Shown here in pieces: positions 26,819-34,874 of a stretch of 57,093 nt of DNA (position 1 is its first letter; each line of letters opens with the position of its first letter). A program made the translations under genes and the position numbers. The notes beneath the pieces are model-generated. The model worked only from the letters and a program-made list of their open reading frames with translations. It had not been told where the DNA came from and did not search any database. The DNA lies in assembly GCA_964369805.1 (NCBI GenBank), contig CAYJFM010000008.1, forward strand, positions 1-57,093, written 5' to 3'. Source of the DNA: CAYJHC01 sp964369805 (GTDB lineage Bacteria; Bacillota; Clostridia; Peptostreptococcales; Anaerovoracaceae).

Positions 26819-26862
26819 TTAAAAAAAACTCCCAAGATTTGGTTTTCCACCATTTCTTGGGA
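26819..26862 (-). terminator. Terminator after small peptide gene A
   Basis: TCCCAAGA and TCTTGGGA arms (8 bp) with an inner TGG/CCA pairing, followed on the minus strand by a run of eight T. It separates the peptide genes from the thioesterase gene. Confidence 0.85.
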
Positions 26863-26943
26863 ATTAAACTTCAATATTGCTTTCCTTAGCCATGTTCATA
26901 TATCTAAGTAGCTTCATTTTGTTTTCTTCGTTATCTTTTTTAA

Positions 26944-27033
26944 TTATTTAACTTCTGAATTACTAATAACTCTAATATACATATTGTTGTAATTACTTTT
27001 GTTGTTGTTAAAAAAGTTCTTGATTCTACGCAT
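26944..27033 (-). CDS. Small peptide A (29 aa), paralogous family
   Basis: A 29-residue basic, Asn-rich peptide beginning MRRIKNFFNNN and ending SEVK. AAAGGAG lies nine bases before the ATG. Its first ten codons are closely similar in DNA and protein to those of peptide C (MSRIRNFFSN), and more distantly to peptide B. No signal peptide, Cys or Trp. It ends about 80 bp before a strong terminator. Conservation of a start context plus N-terminus in three copies argues that these are translated genes. Function unknown: toxin-like, regulatory or signalling peptide are all possible. Confidence 0.6.
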   Translation of the reverse strand: MRRIKNFFNNNKSNYNNMYIRVISNSEVK

Positions 27034-27074
27034 TGAAGACGCTCCTTTCCTAAATTTTTAGTTTTTAAACTATG

Positions 27075-27095
27075 GCTGGGTTAATTTCACCCAGC
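27075..27095 (-). other. Hairpin between small peptide genes A and B
   Basis: GCTGGGT and ACCCAGC (7-bp perfect arms, 7-base loop), with AAAC/GTTT flanks that can extend the stem. No T-run follows on the minus strand, so it is more likely a processing or leader structure than a terminator. Confidence 0.5.
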
Positions 27096-27132
27096 ATGGT
27101 TTAATACATTTATATTATTTAAATAAATTTAA

Positions 27133-27231
27133 TTATTTACTATATTTGCCTTTTACTGTTTGTGCGTAAAAGTTTGTGTAATCGATAAATTCTTCATTAA
27201 TTCTTGTTATCAATTTCTTAATACTGCTCAT
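27133..27231 (-). CDS. Small peptide B (32 aa), paralogous family
   Basis: A 32-residue peptide beginning MSSIKKLITRINEE and ending KGKYSK. AGAAAGGAT lies about eight bases upstream of ATG. It shares the pattern M-S-x-I-(K/R)-(K/N)-(L/F) and a Tyr-rich middle (IDYTNFYAQ) with peptide C (FTEYKELYTK), and has exactly the same length. It may share a transcript with peptide A from a promoter near 27362-27388. Function unknown. Confidence 0.6.
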   Translation of the reverse strand: MSSIKKLITRINEEFIDYTNFYAQTVKGKYSK

Positions 27232-27361
27232 TTTGCCAATCCTTTCTAAGTTATTCTCTAAAGTAGGTTTTATCACCCTCTGTTATATAAATACCCTGTT
27301 TGAATATTTATAAACATTATTTTTATTAATAAGCTTTAAATTTTAACTTTTTTGTTCTTTG

Positions 27362-27388
27362 ATATTATTTTAACAGAATTCTTGTCAA
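27362..27388 (-). promoter_or_regulatory. Putative promoter for small peptides B and A
   Basis: Minus strand TTGACA (27383-27388), 15-bp spacer, TAATAT (27362-27367). The spacing is short, so this is tentative. Confidence 0.4.
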
Positions 27389-27533
27389 TTTTAAAGTATT
27401 TATTTGCTTAAAAAAAATATTAATTTGCTTTATTGTTGTAATAATTAATTCAATTAAGTCAAATAAATAATTTTTTTGTCATTTTTTTATATCAAACAAC
27501 TATGTATGTTTTTTCATTTTTACAAATAAAAAT

Positions 27534-27555
27534 ACCCTGAGATTTCTCTCAGGGT
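27534..27555 (-). terminator. Terminator after small peptide C
   Basis: Perfect 9-bp stem ACCCTGAGA / TCTCAGGGT with a 4-base loop. A T-rich tract follows on the minus strand and a T/A-run on the other side makes it potentially bidirectional. Confidence 0.85.
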
Positions 27556-27641
27556 AAAAAAAGTAAAAACTACTTGTTATAGGGTAGAACCCCAGGTATC
27601 AAATTAGCCACCACTTTGTTTCGTTTCTGTTTCTTTTTCAA

Positions 27642-27740
27642 TTAGCTATAAAATGGATTTCTTACAATTTTAGTATAAAGTTCTTTATACTCTGTGAATT
27701 CAATTTTAGCATTGCTGAAAAAGTTTCTGATTCTACTCAT
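27642..27740 (-). CDS. Small peptide C (32 aa), paralogous family
   Basis: A 32-residue peptide beginning MSRIRNFFSNAKIEF and ending NPFYS. AAGGAGG lies nine bases before ATG, the strongest site of the three. It has its own promoter (27804-27832) and terminator (27534-27555), hence a complete monocistronic unit. Similarity to peptides A and B at the N-terminus and identical length to B indicate duplication. No Cys, no leader-like hydrophobic stretch. Function unknown. Confidence 0.68.
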   Translation of the reverse strand: MSRIRNFFSNAKIEFTEYKELYTKIVRNPFYS

Positions 27741-27803
27741 GGAATTACGCCTCCTTCTTAATTATTCTTTTGTAGTGTTAAGTTTTCAAGTACTTGTAAT
27801 TTA

Positions 27804-27832
27804 ATGATACCCTTTTGTTAACAAAATAACAA
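27804..27832 (-). promoter_or_regulatory. Promoter with internal palindrome for small peptide C
   Basis: Minus strand TTGTTA (27827-27832), 17-bp spacer, TATCAT (27804-27809). The spacer contains the perfect 14-bp palindrome TTTTGTTAACAAAA (27813-27826), a good position for a repressor operator. Confidence 0.6.
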
Positions 27833-27902
27833 TAACTTCTTTGCTTATTTATCGAATTAATTTGCTTGATTGATATATATTTAACATTTTGTACAGAAGT
27901 AA

Positions 27903-28832
27903 CTATAACTTTTCCAATTTGCCAATCTTATCAGCCCAGTACCCCCAGCATTCTTGAACTATCTTTCTTCCTGCATACATTGATGTTAAACTATCATCCA
28001 ATTTAGGCGCTATTTCAACAATATCAAACCCAATAATATTCAGATTTGTAAATAGCTTCTCTAACAAAGTCAAAGCCATACGCGAAGTTATCCCTCCAAA
28101 TTGAGGTGTTCCTGTACCTGCTGCATATGCTGGATCTAAGGCATCTATATCAAAAGTCAAATATACCTTATCAAACTTTTCCATTTTTCTAATGCACTCT
28201 GTTGCAACATTTTCCATTCCTTCAATATAACAATCATAAGCAGTCTTAACCTGAAGTCCACTGCCTCTCACTAATTCAAACTCATCTTCTTCTATAGATC
28301 TAATCCCTATGAAAAACAAGTTTTTAAAAGATGGTGTATTCTCCATTTCCAAAGCTCTTTTCTGCACTGAACCGTGAGAGAGCAAGTCTCCACCCATCGA
28401 GTCACATAAATCCATATGCGCATCAATATGAATAATACCAAACTCTTCATTTAGAGCCTTATTTATACCTTTTTCAACTGGTATTGTAACGGAATGGTCT
28501 CCACCAATCATTGTAAACTTTATCTCTTTAGAAACAAGGTGAGATACATAGTCCTCTACTTCTTGAAAGAATTCATCCCTCTCCCCAATAAAATCCCCTC
28601 CATCCATTACAATCAAATCTCCATAAAACGCAAGTCTTTCTGTTGACGGAGTTGAAGTAATAGTATTTTCTCTAAGCATTGCTGGTGCATCCTTTGCCCC
28701 AGATCTGTAACTAACACCCTTATCATATGGTATTCCAAATATTACTACATCCGCATCTTCTTCTTTGTTTTCAGGGCAATTTAGGCCGCACCACACCGAC
28801 TTTTCCTTAGCGTATTTACTAAATTCTCTCAT
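27903..28832 (-). CDS. Agmatinase/arginase-family ureohydrolase
   Basis: A 309-residue protein with the full Mn2+ ligand set: GGDHSV, HIDAHMDL and FDIDALDPAYAAGTGTP. The family cleaves guanidino compounds (agmatine, arginine, guanidinobutyrate, formiminoglutamate). The pattern here is closest to agmatinase (SpeB), but no polyamine or arginine gene is adjacent, so the substrate is uncertain. ATG 28832 has AAGGAGG seven bases upstream; the ATG at 28838 is too close to that site. Confidence 0.85.
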   Translation of the reverse strand: MREFSKYAKEKSVWCGLNCPENKEEDADVVIFGIPYDKGVSYRSGAKDAPAMLRENTITSTPSTERLAFYGDLIVMDGGDFIGERDEFFQEVEDYVSHLVSKEIKFTMIGGDHSVTIPVEKGINKALNEEFGIIHIDAHMDLCDSMGGDLLSHGSVQKRALEMENTPSFKNLFFIGIRSIEEDEFELVRGSGLQVKTAYDCYIEGMENVATECIRKMEKFDKVYLTFDIDALDPAYAAGTGTPQFGGITSRMALTLLEKLFTNLNIIGFDIVEIAPKLDDSLTSMYAGRKIVQECWGYWADKIGKLEKL

Positions 28833-29101
28833 ATACATACCTCCTTCTTTTTTTAATTAAACACAAACGCGTTTAGCTATTTTAGATTATCTCCATTTTT
28901 TCTTCAAGTATATTTATATTTCACCTATTGGTCAAGGGTGGATTTTATACTAAAAACAGTTTAAATTTAAACTCTCCCAGCTTAATTTAAGGTGCGACTG
29001 ATTTTACTATATAAGTTTTCTCTAAGTCTACTTTTTTTGACTACCTATATTTGACTACCTATACATGTAAGGATTTCCGACTATTTTGCCAACTAGTGCA
29101 C
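28833..29101. other. Intergenic region with short repeats
   Basis: Divergent spacer between the ureohydrolase and marR genes. It holds a perfect AAACGCGTTT palindrome (28865-28874), 33 bp from the ureohydrolase start. It also holds a 14-bp tandem duplication, TTGACTACCTATA(T/C), at 29037-29064. No gene seen. Confidence 0.6.
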
Positions 29102-29130
29102 TTGACATATAACTTTAGTTAGGTTATATT
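29102..29130 (+). promoter_or_regulatory. Promoter of the marR-MATE operon with inverted repeat
   Basis: TTGACA (29102-29107), 17-bp spacer, TATATT (29125-29130). The spacer holds TAACT-TT-AGTTA (29110-29121), a candidate MarR operator, overlapped by a direct repeat TTAGTTAGGT / TTAATTAGGT. Confidence 0.65.
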
Positions 29131-29243
29131 AATTAGGTAATAATAATTAATATCAACTAATTTACTTGCTATATCACTTTTACTTTATAGCAGTTTCATT
29201 GTAATTAGCAATTTTTAACTTAACTTTATGAATTGGAGACAGT

Positions 29244-29690
29244 ATGTACAACAAACTTATCAAAGCACTTGACTTGCTTTGTCATGATATGGCAATTTAT
29301 GATCTTAGAATGCAAAAAATTCATGCCGAAAAATACAAATTAACCTATAATGATATTCTCTATTTAGATATCATTTCTGCCAAATCCGGAGAATATACAG
29401 TTTCAAATATTTCAGATATGCTTCAAGTTGCAAAGCCTTCAGTAACTCAAAAAATAAATGCACTAGAAAAAAAAGGATATATTTATAAAAAGCAAAGCGA
29501 GACTGATAAAAGGATTTTTTTCTTACACTATAACGAAAATATTAAAGACTCTGCATATGAAGAGTCTTCTAGTAAAATTGAAGATATACTAAAAGAAGAC
29601 CTAGGTAACAACTATACACAAGAGGATCTCGATAAGTTCTCAAAAATGCTAGATGTTGTTTCTACGGCATACCGGAAGGAAAGTTTCTAA
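29244..29690 (+). CDS. MarR-family regulator
   Basis: A 148-residue winged-helix protein with the MarR DNA-binding core YTVSNISDMLQVAKPSVTQK, the wing KKQSETDKRIFFL (conserved D-x-R) and helical dimerisation ends. The stop codon overlaps the MATE start (TAATG), so it probably regulates its own operon. The predicted operator sits within the promoter spacer. Confidence 0.9.
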   Translation: MYNKLIKALDLLCHDMAIYDLRMQKIHAEKYKLTYNDILYLDIISAKSGEYTVSNISDMLQVAKPSVTQKINALEKKGYIYKKQSETDKRIFFLHYNENIKDSAYEESSSKIEDILKEDLGNNYTQEDLDKFSKMLDVVSTAYRKESF

Positions 29691-31027
29691 TGAACGAAAA
29701 ACAATTTGGAATTATTCCAACCAAAACTCTTTTTTTCAGACTAGCAATTCCTGGCCTTTTTAGTATGGTCTTTCAATCAATTAGTATGATTGTAGACGGA
29801 ATTTTTGTAGGTCAATTTATAGGAAATGATGCACTAGCAGCAATTAACATGGCCATGCCTGTATTAATGATTATATTTGCTTTTAGCGATATGATTGCTA
29901 TTGGTTTTTCAGTAAAAATTGCAATACAACTTGGTGCAAAAAAAGAGAAACTTGCAAACGGATTATTTTCTGCTAGTTTTCTTCTTATACTAGGCTCTAG
30001 TGTAGTGTTTGGAATTCTAGGAATCCTTTTAACAGAGCCTATAGTAAATAGTACTATCACTGATAAGGAGCTTGGCAAGTTAATAGTAGAATACGCCAAT
30101 GTTTACTTTTATTTACTTCCAATCTCTGCGCCTTTATTTGCAGTCGATAACTACTTAAGGATCTGTGGACGTATTAAGCATTGTATGTTCATCAACATAG
30201 GTGTCGCATTATTAAATATAATTTTAGATGCAGTCTTACTTGGTAAGCTAGGCCTTGGAATTGAATGGGCTGCTTTTGCAACTGCTTTCAGTATGGGGCT
30301 TGGTGCCATCGTAGCTACAATACCGTTCCTAAGAAAAAAACTAACATTGAAGTTCACATCTCCAAAGGTTAGTTTTAAAGAATTTAAAGGAGCTATTTTC
30401 AATGGAAGTTCTGAATTTTTCAGTATTATTGCTGACTCACTTATGATGCTTCTTTTAAATGGAATCCTTCTTAAAGTTGGTGGCTCTGCAGCTGTAGCAG
30501 CCTATGCTATAGCAATGTATTTTCATAGTATATTATTCGCCATCTTGTATGGTATCCAAGACTCCTTGCAACCCGCAGTCAGCTACAACTATGGTGCACA
30601 AAAAATCCCTAGGTGCTTCTCTCTATTTAAGATAACCTGCCTTGCTGCCTTAAGCATTTGTTCTTTATTCGCATTAATACTTTTTATTTTCCCAGAAGTA
30701 TTAGTAAGTGCTTTTACAGATACAACAGACCCTGATGTTTTGTATATGGCTAAAATGGCGCTAATACTTGGAGCTCCAGGATATTTCTTTGCTTGGATTA
30801 ATATGGTAACTAGCTGCTTTCTCACCGGATTTGATAAGCCTAAAGAATCTGTAACTATTATGTTAGGGGAAGCTTTCATTTTCCCTATTACAAGTTTATT
30901 AATCCTAACACCTTTAATGGGAATCAACGGAATATTCCTCACCCCATCTTTAGGCAGTGCCTTAGCAGCAGTCGTCGCAGTAATTCTATGGGTTAAAACT
31001 TCCCGTAAAGTAAAAAAGTCAAAATAG
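29690..31027 (+). CDS. MATE-family efflux transporter
   Basis: A 445-residue 12-helix transporter, a paralogue of the pump at 22069-23421: both share RLAIPG, IVDGIFVGQFIGNDALAAIN and the YNYGAQ segment. Together with the upstream marR gene it forms a drug-response operon. Substrate unknown. The two MATE genes use different regulator families, which suggests different inducers. Confidence 0.9.
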   Translation: MNEKQFGIIPTKTLFFRLAIPGLFSMVFQSISMIVDGIFVGQFIGNDALAAINMAMPVLMIIFAFSDMIAIGFSVKIAIQLGAKKEKLANGLFSASFLLILGSSVVFGILGILLTEPIVNSTITDKELGKLIVEYANVYFYLLPISAPLFAVDNYLRICGRIKHCMFINIGVALLNIILDAVLLGKLGLGIEWAAFATAFSMGLGAIVATIPFLRKKLTLKFTSPKVSFKEFKGAIFNGSSEFFSIIADSLMMLLLNGILLKVGGSAAVAAYAIAMYFHSILFAILYGIQDSLQPAVSYNYGAQKIPRCFSLFKITCLAALSICSLFALILFIFPEVLVSAFTDTTDPDVLYMAKMALILGAPGYFFAWINMVTSCFLTGFDKPKESVTIMLGEAFIFPITSLLILTPLMGINGIFLTPSLGSALAAVVAVILWVKTSRKVKKSK

Positions 31028-31043
31028 TACACTTTAATTATGT

Positions 31044-31102
31044 TATAATTAGGTAAATAAGATTCCTATTCACGTTTCATTTTTTAGTTACGGGGTAGGA
31101 AT
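31044..31102 (+). promoter_or_regulatory. Extended -10 promoter and leader hairpin of metF
   Basis: TGTTATAAT (TATAAT at 31044-31049) is an extended -10 without a clear -35. A 10-13-bp hairpin, ATTCCTA (31062-31068) with TAGGAAT (31096-31102) plus G-U extensions, lies in the predicted leader. It lacks S-box (SAM-I) hallmarks. It might also terminate the MATE transcript weakly. Confidence 0.45.
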
Positions 31103-31132
31103 TTTAAATAGCAACAAAACAAAGGAGCAATT

Positions 31133-32002
31133 ATGAAAATATCAACAATATTTAAAGAAAAAAAACCTGTCTTTTCTTTAGAAATCTTCCCACCAAAGAA
31201 ATCAGGAAATCTAGATTCAATTTATAACACAGTGGATAAGCTAGCTCATCTAAAACCTGACTTTATCAGTGTAACCTATGGAGCTGGTGGAACTGAAAAT
31301 AGAAATCTAACTTGCGAAATTGCAAGTACAATTAAACACAAACACAATATTGAAACTGTCGCACACTTAACCTGTGTTAACTCTTCAAAAAAAGATGTCG
31401 TAGAAATGATTGAGCAATTTTCTCAAAAGGACATCCAAAATATTTTAGCATTACGTGGGGATATAGTGCCTGGATGTGAAGAGCCAAAAGACTTTTTTCA
31501 CTCTAATGAGTTAGCAATTGAAATTCAAAGAATGAGTACAGGAGATCTAGATATACTGGGCGCTTGTTACCCTGAAGGACATTCAGAAGCAATTTCCTTA
31601 GATGAAGACATACAAAATCTAAAATACAAAATCGGAGCTGGAACAACAGTTTTAGTTACGCAACTTTTTTTTGATAATAAACTTTTCTTCGATTTTATGA
31701 AAAAACTAAAAGAGGCTGGTATTAACATACCCGTTTCTGCTGGTATCATGCCTATAGTCGCTTCTTCACAAATTGAAAAAACGGTTGCTCTGAGCGGTGC
31801 AAGCTTGCCTCATGAGTTTACTAAAATGATAAGCCTTCACGAGCATGATCCAGAGGGACTGTTTGAAGCAGGAATTCAATATGCCACTGATCAAATTCGT
31901 AATTTAATTCTAAATGGAGTTGATGGTATTCATCTTTACACTATGAATAAATCTGTTGTTTCAGAAAGGATTTATGAGAACATCAAAGATTTGTTAAATT
32001 AA
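31133..32002 (+). CDS. metF: Methylenetetrahydrofolate reductase
   Basis: A 289-residue TIM-barrel protein with the MTHFR pattern SLEIFPPKK, ISVTYGAGG, HLTCVN, NILALRGD and GIMPI. It reduces 5,10-methylene-THF to 5-methyl-THF for the adjacent methionine synthase. Length equals that of the bacterial enzyme (about 290), with no C-terminal regulatory domain. In acetogens a partner (MetV) is usual; none is seen here, so this is the methionine-pathway enzyme. AAAGGAG precedes the ATG. Confidence 0.95.
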   Translation: MKISTIFKEKKPVFSLEIFPPKKSGNLDSIYNTVDKLAHLKPDFISVTYGAGGTENRNLTCEIASTIKHKHNIETVAHLTCVNSSKKDVVEMIEQFSQKDIQNILALRGDIVPGCEEPKDFFHSNELAIEIQRMSTGDLDILGACYPEGHSEAISLDEDIQNLKYKIGAGTTVLVTQLFFDNKLFFDFMKKLKEAGINIPVSAGIMPIVASSQIEKTVALSGASLPHEFTKMISLHEHDPEGLFEAGIQYATDQIRNLILNGVDGIHLYTMNKSVVSERIYENIKDLLN

Positions 32003-32028
32003 ACTTTTTATAAGAAAGGAAAAAGAAA

Positions 32029-34491
32029 ATGACACTTAATTTAGACAATATCACTTTTTTAGATGGTGGACTTGGTACTATGCTTCAACAAAGAGGCATG
32101 ACCCCCGCCCATAATCCAATTACTTTTGGGATAGAAAATAAAGAAATACTAACTGCTGTTCATAGAGAATATATTAATGCAGGCTCTGATATAATTTGCT
32201 GCAATTCCTTTGGTTTAAATCCTATTAAGGCTCAAGGCCTTGATTTAGATTTGAATGAGGCAATCAAAACTTGCATTGATGCCGCAAAGGATGCTAGAAA
32301 TACCTCTGCTAATAAAGAGTCCAAAATTGCTTTTGACATAGGCCCAATAGGAATTCTTATCGAACCAATGGGACCCCTTTCCTTTGAAGCTGCTTATGAC
32401 TCTTTTAGGACTGCTATCACCTTGGCAGAGAAGCATGGCGCTGATTTAGTACTAATCGAAACTATGACAGACATTACCGAAATTAAGGCAGCGATTCTAG
32501 CAACAAAAGAAAATACAAAACTCCCTATACTAGCTTCAATGAGTTTTGAAGCTAACGGACGAACCTTTACAGGAGTAAGTTTAGAAACAATGGTTCTAAC
32601 CTTAGAAAATCTCGGAATTGATGCCATCGGGATTAACTGTTCTCTAGGACCAGTAGAGATATACCCCTTAGCAGAAAAGCTTGTTTCTCTTACAGATTTA
32701 CCAATACTCATAAAGCCCAATGCCGGTCTCCCTAATCCAGAAACAGGTAGTTACGACTTAGATTGTGACAGTTTCGTTAAGTCTCTTTCTTCATATAGAA
32801 AGCTTGGCATTTCCATGGTTGGTGGTTGTTGCGGTACAACTCCCCAGTATATTTCTGGTCTAGTAAAAGAACTTGGTAAAAACACACCTATTACTCATAG
32901 GAGTATCAATAGCAAATCCCTCAAAGTTTGTAGCCGTACAAAATCCATTGAAGTAAACAGTGTTACCGTTGTTGGCGAAAGACTTAATCCTACTGGAAAA
33001 AAGCTGCTTCAAAAAGCCTTACATGAGGAAGATTATGGATATATAGCTGCTCAAGCTATTAAACAAGTTGAGGAAGGGGCAGAAATTCTAGATGTTAATG
33101 TGGGTGCACCAGGTTTAAACCAAGTAACAGCTTTTCCTAAAGTAATAAAAAAGATCCAAGAAGTTACTGACGTACCCCTCCAAATTGACTCCTCTGACCC
33201 AGAGGCTATAGAAGCAGCCCTAAGAGCTTATAACGGTAAAGCTATTGTTAATTCTGTTAATGGAGAAGAAGAATCTCTAAGCAAAATTCTACCAATTGTA
33301 AAAAAATATGGAGCTGCTGTAATAGGGTTAACACTCGATGATAATGGTTTACCAACTACTTCAGATCAAAGATTTAGCATAGCAAAAAAAATCTATGAAA
33401 GAGCAACCTTAATCGGTATAAAAAAAGAGGACATAATAATAGACTGTCTTGCCCTCACCGTATCTGCTCAGCAGGATCAAGCTTTAGAAACTATTAAGGC
33501 AATAAAGAGAGTAACCGAAGAGCTCGGTTTAAAAACTACATTAGGAGTATCTAATATCAGCTTCGGACTCCCCGTAAGAAGTGTAATTAATACAGCATTT
33601 CTTACTTTAGCAATGGAAGCAGGCCTAACCCTTCCAATAATGGATCCAAGTAATAGTGAAATGATGGGAGCCATATCAGCTTTCAAAGTCCTAAATGGTA
33701 TTGATAAAAATTCAGGCAATTATATTTCAAAATATGCCCCTATTGAATCAGCACAAAAAGAAGCTTCAAAACAGATTTCAGAAAAAAGTGATCTACAAAT
33801 AAAAAAGAATCCGTTAAAAAATAATTTATCCAGTACAAATTTCTTTTCTACACAGACAAATTGTACAGACTCACACCCTATTTTCCACGCTATAGCTAAT
33901 GGTCTAACTGAAGAAACTGAAAGCTCGGTTTCTTCCCTTCTAAAAGAGCATGACCCTATGGAAATAGTTAATAACTATTTAATCAAAGCCTTGGACTTTG
34001 TGGGAAAAGATTTTGAGCAAGGAACCACATATCTACCGCAAATGATGCAGTCAGCACAAGCAGCACAAGCTGGCTTTGATGTAATCAAAAGGAGTATTCT
34101 GGACTCTGGTGGAAAGTCTGTGGCTATAGGCAAAATCGCACTTGCAACCGTTGAAGGAGATATTCATGATATAGGTAAGAATATTGTGAAAATAATTTTA
34201 GAAAACTATGGCTTTGAAATAATTGATCTGGGGAAAGATGTTCCCGTAGAAAAAGTGGTCGATACTGTTATTAAGCATGACTTAAAACTCATAGGCTTAA
34301 GCGCCTTAATGACCTCTACTTTGTTTAATATGGAGCGCACCATTGCTGAAGTAAAAAAAGTCGCACCAGATTGTAAAGTTATGGTTGGTGGAGCTGTCTT
34401 AACTCATGAATATGCAAAAAAAATACAGGCGGATTTCTGCTGCCTTGATGCACTTTCCGGAGTTGAAGCTTCAAGAAAAATTTTCCAATAA
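32029..34491 (+). CDS. metH: Cobalamin-dependent methionine synthase without reactivation domain
   Basis: An 820-residue protein: homocysteine-binding domain (1 to about 285, zinc ligands in GINCSLG and GGCCGTTP), pterin-binding domain (about 305-560, VVGERLNPTGKK to MDPSNSEMM), an unusual Ser/Asn/Lys-rich linker (about 575-620), then the cobalamin cap and binding domains with EGDIHDIGKNIV (the His that coordinates cobalt). The fourth, SAM-dependent reactivation domain of E. coli MetH is absent, as is common in clostridia, where it is a separate protein; no such gene is next to it. It forms an operon with metF. Confidence 0.94.
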   Translation: MTLNLDNITFLDGGLGTMLQQRGMTPAHNPITFGIENKEILTAVHREYINAGSDIICCNSFGLNPIKAQGLDLDLNEAIKTCIDAAKDARNTSANKESKIAFDIGPIGILIEPMGPLSFEAAYDSFRTAITLAEKHGADLVLIETMTDITEIKAAILATKENTKLPILASMSFEANGRTFTGVSLETMVLTLENLGIDAIGINCSLGPVEIYPLAEKLVSLTDLPILIKPNAGLPNPETGSYDLDCDSFVKSLSSYRKLGISMVGGCCGTTPQYISGLVKELGKNTPITHRSINSKSLKVCSRTKSIEVNSVTVVGERLNPTGKKLLQKALHEEDYGYIAAQAIKQVEEGAEILDVNVGAPGLNQVTAFPKVIKKIQEVTDVPLQIDSSDPEAIEAALRAYNGKAIVNSVNGEEESLSKILPIVKKYGAAVIGLTLDDNGLPTTSDQRFSIAKKIYERATLIGIKKEDIIIDCLALTVSAQQDQALETIKAIKRVTEELGLKTTLGVSNISFGLPVRSVINTAFLTLAMEAGLTLPIMDPSNSEMMGAISAFKVLNGIDKNSGNYISKYAPIESAQKEASKQISEKSDLQIKKNPLKNNLSSTNFFSTQTNCTDSHPIFHAIANGLTEETESSVSSLLKEHDPMEIVNNYLIKALDFVGKDFEQGTTYLPQMMQSAQAAQAGFDVIKRSILDSGGKSVAIGKIALATVEGDIHDIGKNIVKIILENYGFEIIDLGKDVPVEKVVDTVIKHDLKLIGLSALMTSTLFNMERTIAEVKKVAPDCKVMVGGAVLTHEYAKKIQADFCCLDALSGVEASRKIFQ

Positions 34492-34512
34492 TTAACAATG
34501 CTAGTAATTCCA

Positions 34513-34559
34513 ATAAAAAAAAATAGAACTGCACAGTTTTTGAGTAGTTCTATTTTTTT
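34513..34559 (+). terminator. Terminator of the metF-metH operon
   Basis: AAATAGAACT (34521-34530) and AGTTCTATTT (34546-34555), a perfect 10-bp stem followed by T5. The A-run on the other side makes it potentially bidirectional. Confidence 0.88.
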
Positions 34560-34579
34560 ACATAACATTTATTTAAAAT

Positions 34580-34752
34580 TGTTGATAACTTTTTGCAAAA
34601 TAAGTATTGACAAGCTAAAATCGTTGATTTTTCAAAGTTTATTTTACTCATTTTATCCACAAGTACTTTTGGATAAAATTGTATACAATCTTCTTTTTTC
34701 TGTGGGTAAGTCTAAAATCCTTTATTTTCTGTGGTTTCTAGAGTGTGGATAA
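34580..34752. repeat. Cluster of DnaA-box-like 9-mers
   Basis: Five matches to TTATCCACA within 173 bp: TTATCAACA (34580-34588, minus), TTATCCACA (34653-34661, plus, perfect), TTATCCAAA (34668-34676, minus), TTACCCACA (34701-34709, minus) and TTATCCACA (34744-34752, minus, perfect). The surrounding intergenic sequence to 34874 is AT-rich and gene-free. No dnaA or dnaN is nearby and gene orientation does not flip here, so a DnaA-binding or titration site is more likely than oriC. Confidence 0.65.
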
Positions 34753-34874
34753 TTTATTTTGCTATGCCCCATAGGTTTACATAAATTTAAAGCATCCTGT
34801 TTTAACATCTAAAATAATATATATAACCGTCTATGTATGTTTATACTTATTTCTGACTACTTTACACACTTCAA

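Noticed and set aside
26872..26925. Possible 17-codon peptide (MKLLRYMNMAKE...) after peptide A
   Set aside because: No ribosome binding site and no similarity to peptides A-C; may be chance.
26944..27740. RiPP precursor cluster with the nearby radical SAM gene
   Set aside because: Peptides have no Cys or clear core, a strong terminator lies between, and the radical SAM protein lacks a visible SPASM or precursor-binding domain.
31050..31132. SAM (S-box) riboswitch before metF
   Set aside because: The leader is too short and lacks the conserved multi-helix core.
34498..34752. 84-codon frame after metH
   Set aside because: It runs through a clear terminator and the DnaA-box cluster, with low-complexity translation and no start site.
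34560..34874. Chromosomal origin oriC
   Set aside because: Boxes are present, but there is no dnaA/dnaN and no switch of gene orientation around the site.
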